NCBI GenBank assembly: GCA_013815405.1 | Contig: JACDGF010000153.1 | Location: forward strand, 1-5,908 | Length of the DNA stretch: 5,908 nucleotides | From: Caulobacteraceae bacterium | Lineage (GTDB): Bacteria; Pseudomonadota; Alphaproteobacteria; Caulobacterales; Caulobacteraceae | Direction of reading: 5' to 3' | Shown: positions 1-5,380 of the stretch, piece after piece | Layout of the letters: the number at the start of each line of letters is the position of its first letter | Numbering within the stretch: the first letter of the stretch is position 1 | Notes under the pieces: generated by a model | What the model was told of the DNA's origin: nothing | The model's input: only the letters and a program-made list of their open reading frames with translations | Database searches by the model: none | Made by a program: the position numbers and the translations under genes

Positions 1-36
1 GCCGCCGGAATCCCGGCGCGCCGCGCCGCCCGGTGA
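1..36 (+). CDS. C-terminal end of an upstream gene (partial, possibly pdxA)
   Basis: An open frame enters from the left edge and ends at a TGA at 34-36. Only 11 codons are visible, reading AAGIPARRAAR, a basic alanine-rich tail with no diagnostic motif. The stop overlaps the GTG start of rsmA as GTGA (33-36), the usual form of a translationally coupled gene pair. In many Proteobacteria the gene directly before rsmA is pdxA (4-hydroxythreonine-4-phosphate dehydrogenase, vitamin B6 synthesis), often behind lptD and surA. That identity is inferred from context only. The residues seen neither support nor exclude it. Confidence 0.4.
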   Translation, partial: AAGIPARRAAR

Positions 37-857
37 CCCTGGATGGCCTGCCTCCCCTGCGCGAGGCCATGGCCCAGGCCGGCCTCCTCGCCGACAAGCG
101 CCTCGGCCAGCATTTCCTGCTGGACCTGAACATCTGCCGCAAGATCGCCCGCCTCGCCGCGCTCGCGGACGGAGAAACCGTGATCGAGGTGGGGCCGGGC
201 CCCGGCGGCCTCACCCGCGCCCTGTTGGAGGCCGGCGCGCGGGTCGTGGCGGTAGAGAAGGACGCCCGTTTCCTGCCCCTCCTCGGCGACCTCGCCGACG
301 CCGCGCTCGGTCGCCTCGCCGTCGTCCATGCCGACGCCCTGACCGTGGACGAGGTGGTGCTGGCCGGCCCCGGCGCGGCCATCGTGGCCAACCTGCCCTA
401 CAATGTCGGCGCCCCGCTTCTGATCAAATGGCTGACCGGCGCCTTTCGCCCCAAGGCCATGACCTTGATGTTCCAAAAGGAGGTGGCCGGGCGCATCACC
501 GCGGCGCCGGGCGGCGGCGATTATGGCCGCCTAGGCGTCATCGCCCAGGCCCTGTGCACGGCCCGGACGCTGATGGACCTCCCCGCGCGCGCCTTCACCC
601 CGCCCCCCAAGGTGGCCTCCACGGTGGTGCGGCTGGTTCCGCGCCCCGATCGCCCGGCCGACGAGATCATCGGCGCCCTTCAGACCGTGACCCGCGCGGC
701 CTTCGGTCAGAGGCGCAAGATGCTCCGGTCCTCCCTGCGCGGCCTGGGCGGTGAGGCGCTCTGCGCGCTGGCGAGCATCGATCCCGACTCGCGCGCCGAA
801 ACCGTGCCGGTGGCGGGGTTTCTCGCCTTGGCTGAGGTTTGGTCGGCGATCAGGTAG
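33..857 (+). CDS. rsmA: 16S rRNA (adenine1518-N6/adenine1519-N6)-dimethyltransferase
   Basis: RsmA (KsgA) uses S-adenosylmethionine to dimethylate two adjacent adenines in the helix 45 loop of 16S rRNA, a late step in 30S assembly in the cytoplasm. The 274-residue product matches the family's usual length. Visible motifs are GQHFL (25-29), the SAM-binding loop EVGPGPGGLT (52-61), an acidic ribose-binding position in AVEKD (E75), HADAL (99-103), the catalytic NLPYN (120-124), FQKEVAGRI (147-155), FTPPPKV (188-194) and FGQRRKMLRSSL (224-235) in the C-terminal helical domain. The GTG at 33 is chosen because it keeps the LPPLRE segment (residues 6-11) typical of alphaproteobacterial homologues. 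The ATG at 69 would remove it and has GAGG only 2 nt upstream. The start overlaps the previous stop, and the 3' end overlaps gmk by 8 bp on the opposite strand. Nothing appears broken. Confidence 0.97.
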   Translation: MTLDGLPPLREAMAQAGLLADKRLGQHFLLDLNICRKIARLAALADGETVIEVGPGPGGLTRALLEAGARVVAVEKDARFLPLLGDLADAALGRLAVVHADALTVDEVVLAGPGAAIVANLPYNVGAPLLIKWLTGAFRPKAMTLMFQKEVAGRITAAPGGGDYGRLGVIAQALCTARTLMDLPARAFTPPPKVASTVVRLVPRPDRPADEIIGALQTVTRAAFGQRRKMLRSSLRGLGGEALCALASIDPDSRAETVPVAGFLALAEVWSAIR

Positions 858-1500
858 AGGGCGATTCCTCAATCAACATCTTCGCCAATGCGCCGATCCA
901 CGGATTGCGCACACGCTTGAGGCGTTCGGCCCGGTAGATGGCCTCCAGTTGGGCGTAGGCGGTCTCGAAGTCGTCGTTGAGGATCACATAGTCGTAGTCT
1001 TCCCATCGGGCGATCTCGCCCTTGGCGCGGCCGAGGCGCCGGGCGATCACGTCCTCCGCGTCCTGGGCCCTGGAGTGGAGTCGCCCGGCCAGCTGCGTCA
1101 TGGACGGCGGCAGGACGAAGACGCGCACGGTGTCGCCCCGCAGTCTTTGGGCGATGGCGCGGGCGCCTTGCCAGTCGATGTCGAAGAGGACGTCGCGGCC
1201 CTCGGCGAGGGCGGCCATGACCGGGGCGCGGGGGGTGCCGTAGCGATGTTCGTGGACCTCGGCCTGCTCCAGGAACGCTCCCTCCCGCGCCAGGCGCTCG
1301 AACTCGGCCGGCTCGATGAAACGGTATTCGCGGCCGTCGCGTTCGCCCGGCCGCGGCGCGCGGGTGGTGGAGGACACCGAAAGCTCGAGGCCCTGATGAT
1401 CGGCGGTCAGCCGGCGCGCGAGAGAGGTCTTGCCGGCCCCCGAGGGGCTGGAGATCACCAGCAGCAGACCGCGCCGCTCGGATGCTGGCTCACCGGACAC
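850..1500 (-). CDS. gmk: Guanylate kinase
   Basis: Gmk phosphorylates GMP (and dGMP) to GDP with ATP in the cytoplasm and feeds GTP and (p)ppGpp pools. From the GTG at 1500 the product has 216 residues, normal for the family. It shows the P-loop SSPSGAGKTS (17-26), the GMP-binding TTRAPRPGE (45-53) with the following DGREYRF (55-61), HRYGTP (85-90), the DIDWQGA segment (107-113) and LPPS (130-133) ahead of the lid region. An in-frame ATG lies at 1572, but the extra 24 residues would be arginine- and proline-rich with no family counterpart, and would be read out of frame through the end of mltG. The GTG at 1500 overlaps mltG by 11 nt and suggests coupled translation. It is probably the last gene of the minus-strand operon, and its stop lies inside the 3' end of rsmA. 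Confidence 0.95.
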   Translation of the reverse strand: MSGEPASERRGLLLVISSPSGAGKTSLARRLTADHQGLELSVSSTTRAPRPGERDGREYRFIEPAEFERLAREGAFLEQAEVHEHRYGTPRAPVMAALAEGRDVLFDIDWQGARAIAQRLRGDTVRVFVLPPSMTQLAGRLHSRAQDAEDVIARRLGRAKGEIARWEDYDYVILNDDFETAYAQLEAIYRAERLKRVRNPWIGALAKMLIEESPST

Positions 1501-2515
1501 GGCGGGCCTGTTCGATGGCGCGCCAGCGGGCGACGTTCTTCTGGTGGGCCTCAAACAAGGCGGCGAAGACATGGCCGCCCATGCCGTCGGCGACGAAGTA
1601 GAGATCGTCCGTGGGCGCGGGGCGAAGGGCGGCGGCCAGGGACGCGCGGCCCGGATTGCCGATCGGCGTCGGGGGCAGGCCGGCGGCGAGATAGGTGTTG
1701 TAGCGCGTGGGTGACGCCAGTTCGGAAACCCGCAGGCCGTGGCCGAGGGGCTCGCCCCCGGTCAGGCCATAGATCACCGTTGGATCGCTCTCAAGGCGCA
1801 TGCCCGTCTCGAGGCGATTGACGAACACCGCGGCGATCCGCGGGCGCTCGGCGGGCTTGGCGGTTTCCTTTTCCACCACCGAGGCGAGGATCACCGCCTG
1901 TTCGGCGGTTTGGTAGGGAAGCCCAGGGCGCCGGCCCCGCCAGAGCGTGGCCAGCAGGCTGTCGCGCGCCCGCATCATCCGCTCCATCACCGCGGCGCGC
2001 TCCTCTCCCCGCCCCACCTCATAGGTCTCCGGAAGAAGGCGCCCCTCAGGCGGCGCGGTCACCTCCCCGGACAGAAAATCAGCCCGGCGCAAGATATCGG
2101 CCGCGACCTTGGAGGTCACGCCTTCGGGAATGGTGACGAAGCGCCGAACCACCGCGCCGCGGCGGATCGCGTCCAGCACGCCGGCCAGAGGCTCGCCGGA
2201 CCGGATTTCATAATCCCCGGCCTTCAGATGGCGCGCCGCGCCGGTCAACTGCGCCGCCACGATGAAGCCCAGTTCCGAGCGGATCACCCCGGCGCGCCTG
2301 AGGGCATGGGCGATGCCCGGGAGGCCGACGCCCGGGGCCAGCACCACCTCGCTCGATCGACCTCTCACGGCGACTAGGCCTGGCCCGTCGAAGCTCCACA
2401 AGGCCCACGCCACGGCCAATAGAACGCAGGCAAGGATTCCGAGGGGGATAATGGGGAGGCGGTTCGGCCGGCCCGCGGCCTTGACGGCCCGCGCGCGTCG
2501 AGGCCGGCGGCTCAC
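1490..2515 (-). CDS. mltG: Endolytic murein transglycosylase MltG (YceG family)
   Basis: MltG is an inner-membrane lytic transglycosylase that cuts nascent glycan strands internally and is thought to set their length or terminate polymerisation. The 341-residue product has a basic cytoplasmic N-terminus (1-19), one transmembrane anchor at about 21-42, then a periplasmic region. About 54-125 fits the LysM-like N-terminal part of the family. The catalytic domain follows: ILASVVEKETA (209-219) with the active-site glutamate, FVNRL (231-235), the DPTVIYG motif (244-250), RYNTY (271-275), GLPPTPIGNPG (279-289) and YFVADGMGGHVF (306-317). The order and spacing agree with the E. coli protein as I know it. 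The GTG start at 2515 shares GTGA with the fabF stop, so translation is probably coupled to fabF. Its end overlaps gmk by 11 nt. Placement beside fabF is common in alphaproteobacteria. Confidence 0.95.
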   Translation of the reverse strand: MSRRPRRARAVKAAGRPNRLPIIPLGILACVLLAVAWALWSFDGPGLVAVRGRSSEVVLAPGVGLPGIAHALRRAGVIRSELGFIVAAQLTGAARHLKAGDYEIRSGEPLAGVLDAIRRGAVVRRFVTIPEGVTSKVAADILRRADFLSGEVTAPPEGRLLPETYEVGRGEERAAVMERMMRARDSLLATLWRGRRPGLPYQTAEQAVILASVVEKETAKPAERPRIAAVFVNRLETGMRLESDPTVIYGLTGGEPLGHGLRVSELASPTRYNTYLAAGLPPTPIGNPGRASLAAALRPAPTDDLYFVADGMGGHVFAALFEAHQKNVARWRAIEQARRVR

Positions 2516-3795
2516 GGCGCCGTCTTGAACACGACGCTGGCGTTGGTGCCGCCAAAGCCGAAGCTGTTGGACATGGCCACGCCGATCCTCATGGGACGGG
2601 CCGTGTTGGGAACGAGGTCGATGGCCGAGTCGACCGAGGGGTTGTCGAGGTTGATCGTCGGCGGGGCGATCTGATCGCGCAGGGCCAGGACGGTGAACCC
2701 CGCCTCGACGGCGCCGGCGGCGCCCAACAGATGGCCGATAGAGGATTTGGTCGACGACATGGCCGTGTTGGCGGCCGCGTTCCCGAACAGGCGCTCCACC
2801 GCCCTCAGCTCGATCTCGTCTCCCAGGGGCGTGGAGGTGCCGTGGGCGTTGATGTAGCCGATGTCGGCCGGATCGACCCCGGCCTGGGCCATGGCGGCCT
2901 TCATGGCCCGAAACCCCCCATCGCCGTCGTCGGCCGGGGCGGTGATGTGGAAGGCGTCGCCGGCCAGGCCATAGCCGATCACCTCGGCGGAGATTTTCGC
3001 GCCCCGGGCCTTGGCGTGCTCCAGCTCTTCCAGCACCAGCACGCCGGCGCCCTCTCCCATGACGAAGCCGTCGCGATCCGCGTCATAGGGCCGGGACGCG
3101 CGCGTCGGCGCATCGTTGAAGTGGGTGGACATGGCGCGGCAGGCGATGAAGCCGGCGATGCCGATCTTGCACACCGCCGCCTCCGCCCCGCCGGCGATCA
3201 TCACGTCCGCGTCGCCGTGCTGGATCAGGCGCATGGCGTCGCCGACCGCATGGGCGCCGGTGGCGCAGGCGGTCACCACCGAATGGTTGGGGCCCTTGAA
3301 GTGGTGGCGGATCGAGACCTGGCCCGACGCCAGGTTGATCAGGGCCGACGGGATGAAGAAAGGACTGACCCGGCGCGGCCCCTTCTCATGGAGCTCGACG
3401 GCGGTGTCGGCGATGGTCGAGAGCCCGCCGATGCCCGAACCGATGTTGACCCCGGTGCGGACCCGGTCCTCTTCGTTTTGCGGCGTCCAGCCGGAATCGC
3501 GCACCGCCTCGTCGGCTGCGGCCATGGCGTAGAGGATGAAGTCGTCGACCCGGCGCTGTTCCTTGGGGCTCATTACCTGGTCAGGATCGAACGATTCGGA
3601 AACGTCCGGGCCGCCCCCGCCCCGCCCGTCCACGCGGGGGACTTCGCAGGCCACCTGACAGGCGTAGTCGGCCGGGTCGAAAGCGGTGATCCGCCCGGCG
3701 CCGGACCTGCCGGCGAGAATGCCCTTCCAGCTTGCCTCCACCCCCCAACCCAGGGGGGTGACCATGCCCAGCCCGGTGACGACGACGCGGCGCAT
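2512..3795 (-). CDS. fabF: Beta-ketoacyl-ACP synthase II
   Basis: FabF condenses malonyl-ACP with acyl-ACP in each elongation round of type II fatty-acid synthesis in the cytosol. The 427-residue protein begins with the canonical MRRVVVTGLGMVTPLG. The thiolase-fold catalytic triad is complete: Cys177 in TACATG, His318 in NAHGTSTPLGDE and His355 in SSIGHLLGAAGAVEA. A C-terminal GFGGTN loop lies at 413-418. TACATG and overall length point to FabF rather than FabB. It is slightly longer than the usual 410-415 residues because of a glycine-rich insertion near 55-67 (GRGGGGPD). The ATG is 8 nt downstream of the acpP stop with no strong Shine-Dalgarno, and the stop overlaps the mltG start. An 8-bp hairpin covers codons 12-19 of the mRNA. 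Function is highly certain. Confidence 0.97.
   Translation of the reverse strand: MRRVVVTGLGMVTPLGWGVEASWKGILAGRSGAGRITAFDPADYACQVACEVPRVDGRGGGGPDVSESFDPDQVMSPKEQRRVDDFILYAMAAADEAVRDSGWTPQNEEDRVRTGVNIGSGIGGLSTIADTAVELHEKGPRRVSPFFIPSALINLASGQVSIRHHFKGPNHSVVTACATGAHAVGDAMRLIQHGDADVMIAGGAEAAVCKIGIAGFIACRAMSTHFNDAPTRASRPYDADRDGFVMGEGAGVLVLEELEHAKARGAKISAEVIGYGLAGDAFHITAPADDGDGGFRAMKAAMAQAGVDPADIGYINAHGTSTPLGDEIELRAVERLFGNAAANTAMSSTKSSIGHLLGAAGAVEAGFTVLALRDQIAPPTINLDNPSVDSAIDLVPNTARPMRIGVAMSNSFGFGGTNASVVFKTAP
3739..3760 (-). repeat. Perfect 8-bp GC hairpin inside the start of fabF
   Basis: CACCCCCC and GGGGGGTG form an exact inverted repeat around a 6-nt loop. On the fabF mRNA the 5' arm begins 36 nt after the first base of the start codon, and a further U-G wobble pair is possible outside. 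The stem spans codons 12-19 (VTPLGWGV). There is no uridine tract after it, so it is not an intrinsic terminator. Part of it follows from the conserved protein sequence; the TGG GGG codons for Trp17-Gly18 complete the second arm. A regulatory role is only possible. Confidence 0.5.
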
Positions 3796-3803
3796 CGGCG
3801 GCG

Positions 3804-4043
3804 TCAGGCGCCCAGCCGCTCTCCGATGAATTTCACCGCGTCGCCCACGGTCTGGATGTGTTCGGCGGCGTCGTCGGGGATCTCGATGTCGAACTCCTCC
3901 TCGAAGGCCATGACCAGTTCCACGTTATCCAGGCTGTCGGCGCCCAGGTCGTCGATGAAACTCGCCTTTTCGGTCACCTTCTCGGGATCGGCGTCCAGGT
4001 GTTCGATGACGATCTTGCGCACACGCTCGAGTATGTCGGACAT
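3804..4043 (-). CDS. acpP: Acyl carrier protein
   Basis: AcpP carries growing acyl chains as thioesters on a 4'-phosphopantetheine arm through fatty-acid synthesis, and supplies acyl groups for phospholipid and lipid A synthesis. The 79-residue, strongly acidic product matches the family length (77-80). Ser37 in [13 protein letters not shown] (33-45) is the prosthetic-group attachment site, followed by the acidic helix II that docks partner enzymes such as FabF and FabG. The ATG at 4043 fits the conserved MSDI start and has an AAGAGGGA Shine-Dalgarno 11 nt upstream. fabF follows after 8 nt, so the two are almost certainly co-transcribed. fabG, normally the next gene upstream, is separated from acpP by 1,337 nt holding an opposite-strand gene. 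acpP is therefore the first gene of its local transcription unit, unless readthrough from fabG crosses that gene antisense. Confidence 0.98.
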   Translation of the reverse strand: MSDILERVRKIVIEHLDADPEKVTEKASFIDDLGADSLDNVELVMAFEEEFDIEIPDDAAEHIQTVGDAVKFIGERLGA

Positions 4044-4054
4044 TTAGGATCCAG

Positions 4055-4062
4055 TCCCTCTT
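4055..4062 (-). promoter_or_regulatory. Ribosome binding site of acpP
   Basis: On the minus strand AAGAGGGA lies 11 nt before the acpP ATG. It is purine-rich and complementary to the 16S rRNA 3' end. The spacing is slightly long. Among the minus-strand genes here it is the clearest site, in keeping with a protein made in large amounts. Confidence 0.6.
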
Positions 4063-4305
4063 TGTGGTCGGCGCCCGCGTGGCGGGGTTCCTTGACCCCC
4101 GGCCGCCTTAAGACTTTTCGTGACTTCTAGACGTCGCGCCCGGCGGCCTGGGCGCAGGCTGGTTCGATGTTGGTTTTTCCGCCTAGCATGTTCCTTTGAG
4201 GGACACTAGCGGCGCGAGCGCCACTCTTGGCCAGGGCCGATTCATCCCTTGCGCCGACGCTTGGCGTGCGGTCAACAGGGCGACCGGCGTTCGAGGCCGC
4301 CAGGT

Positions 4306-4311
4306 GGGAGG
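4306..4311 (+). promoter_or_regulatory. Ribosome binding site deciding the start of the membrane protein
   Basis: GGGAGG lies 6 nt before the ATG at 4318, a near-ideal Shine-Dalgarno and spacing. It decides the start against an in-frame TTG at 4249, which would add 23 mostly basic residues. Confidence 0.75.
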
Positions 4312-4317
4312 CTCACC

Positions 4318-5364
4318 ATGACGATCCAGGCGGCGACGCCGCCGCAAGGGCGCGGGCCGGGCGGAGTCGCGCGCCGCCTTCTTGGCCATCGGGGGGTACG
4401 GGCGGCGGTGGTGCTTTGGGCGGCGGGCTATGTCGTCGTTCTCGCCCTGGCGCACGGGTCTCTGCCGTTCGACCGTCCGGCCATGGCCGCCCTCTCTTTC
4501 GCCGCGCAGATGGCGGAGCCCACCCTCGGCCTGATCGAGATATTCATCCTCATCGGGCTGGTGTTCCTGCTGACCCGGAAAAGGGTCATACCGGACATCG
4601 CCGCGCGGGCGCCGGACCGGGCCGTCGCCTGGCGCGAAACCCTTATGCTGCTTGGTTATGCGGCGGGCGGACAGGTCGGCGGCTGGATTCTGGGTCCCCT
4701 GCTGGGCTACCGCCCGTTCAGCTTCCATATCGCCGGAACCCTGGTCGGGTGCGCCGTGCCGCCCCGCCCCGGCGAAGTCTGGACCTGGGCGCTCTACAAC
4801 TTCACGGTCTTCGCGGCCGTGCCCTACCTCGCGTTCCGGCGGCGCTATTCGGACACCCAGCTCAACTTGCGCTCGACCGACCGCGCGGGCGACCTTCGCC
4901 TGATCCTGATCGTCTGCACGGTGGAAAGCGCCGTCGAACTGGGTGCGTTCGGCAAGGCCCTGTTCGGCCTCACTCCCCGTCAGGTCCTGATGGGGGCGCC
5001 CTTGAGCTTCTTCGTCTTCTTCATCGGCACCGTGCTGCCGACGATGATCCTGATCTATGCGATCCTGCTGCCGCGCTACCTCAAGCTGACCGGCTCGACG
5101 GCCAGCACCGTCCTATTGGGCGGCCTGACCTACGCCGCCATGCATATCGTCGAGGGCTGGTCCTTGTTCGACTCGCCCAAGGACACGGCCCTGTCGCTCA
5201 TCTTCGTACTGTTCACCTATTTTGGCCCAGGGATGATCAAGAGCGTCCTGACCCTGCGCACCGGCAACGCCTGGGTGCATGCGCTGGGCTATCACGCCAT
5301 CGCTCCGCACACGATCGTCGACACGCCCCTGATGGTGAGAAGCTTCGGCATCGCGCCGAGCTGA
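4318..5364 (+). CDS. Polytopic membrane protein, possibly a divergent CPBP (CAAX/Abi)-like protein
   Basis: I do not recognise this 348-residue protein by name. It is an inner-membrane protein with about eight hydrophobic segments, roughly at 28-46, 70-85, 107-130, 155-173, 193-216, 227-252, 262-280 and 290-305, and perhaps a ninth near 318-338. The N-terminal 27 residues are basic and probably cytoplasmic. The end resembles CPBP intramembrane proteases: LLPRYLKLTG (250-259), a motif-2-like YAAMH (272-276, His276), then LRTGNAWVHALGYH (313-326), like the LRTGSLW...H of motif 3 (His326, with His331 nearby). At the expected motif-1 position the usual EExxxR is replaced by TMILIY (242-247). Glu203 and Glu207 lie in an earlier hydrophobic segment. 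The ATG at 4318 has a strong ribosome binding site. The gene is divergent from acpP and convergent with fabG. Coding is quite certain. The family call is tentative, and activity as a protease is not supported. Confidence 0.85.
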   Translation: MTIQAATPPQGRGPGGVARRLLGHRGVRAAVVLWAAGYVVVLALAHGSLPFDRPAMAALSFAAQMAEPTLGLIEIFILIGLVFLLTRKRVIPDIAARAPDRAVAWRETLMLLGYAAGGQVGGWILGPLLGYRPFSFHIAGTLVGCAVPPRPGEVWTWALYNFTVFAAVPYLAFRRRYSDTQLNLRSTDRAGDLRLILIVCTVESAVELGAFGKALFGLTPRQVLMGAPLSFFVFFIGTVLPTMILIYAILLPRYLKLTGSTASTVLLGGLTYAAMHIVEGWSLFDSPKDTALSLIFVLFTYFGPGMIKSVLTLRTGNAWVHALGYHAIAPHTIVDTPLMVRSFGIAPS

Positions 5365-5380
5365 CGCCAACGAGCCGGCC

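Larger units (their letters stand above)
4044..4317. promoter_or_regulatory. Divergent intergenic region upstream of acpP and the membrane-protein gene
   Basis: This is the only sizeable non-coding stretch in the window. It separates two divergent starts, so promoters for both should lie in it, but I could not find a convincing -35/-10 pair on either strand. Two AT-richer islands stand out in the GC-rich background: about 4108-4131 and about 4161-4204. Visible symmetry includes a 7-bp inverted repeat GGCCGCC/GGCGGCC (4101-4107 and 4142-4148) enclosing a one-mismatch palindrome GACTTCTAGACGTC (4122-4135), a GACTT direct repeat at 10-bp spacing (4112 and 4122), and a near-palindrome around GGCGCGAGCGCC (4211-4222). 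Calling it a promoter region rests on gene orientation rather than on a recognised promoter. Confidence 0.5.

Noticed and set aside
69..71. Internal ATG as the rsmA start
   Set aside because: It would remove the conserved LPPLRE segment, and the nearest purine-rich site is only 2 nt away.
1501..1572. Upstream ATG start for gmk
   Set aside because: It would add 24 residues unlike any guanylate kinase and overlap mltG by 83 nt. The GTG at 1500 gives normal length.
751..1821. Long plus-strand open frame of 356 codons
   Set aside because: It lies antisense to gmk and the end of mltG, both with full catalytic motifs. Its translation is low-complexity Arg/Gly/Pro, typical of shadow frames in GC-rich DNA.
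2731..4047. Plus-strand open frame of 438 codons opposite fabF and acpP
   Set aside because: It is a shadow of fabF and acpP. It shows no domain and its composition is that of a reverse-frame translation.
4084..4099. GGGGT-TCCTTG-ACCCC hairpin as a terminator
   Set aside because: The stem has only 5 bp, there is no T tract on either strand, and no gene ends beside it.
4092..4114. TTGACC followed by CTTAAGAC as a plus-strand promoter
   Set aside because: The spacing is too short for either a standard sigma-70 or the Caulobacter-type housekeeping promoter, and the -10 match is poor.
4249..4317. TTG start adding 23 residues to the membrane protein
   Set aside because: The added segment is basic and unstructured, and GGGAGG is correctly placed for the ATG at 4318.
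4183..4728. Minus-strand open frame upstream of acpP that might be a separate gene
   Set aside because: It is antisense to the start of the membrane-protein gene, very rich in Arg, Gln and Pro, and has no recognisable motif.
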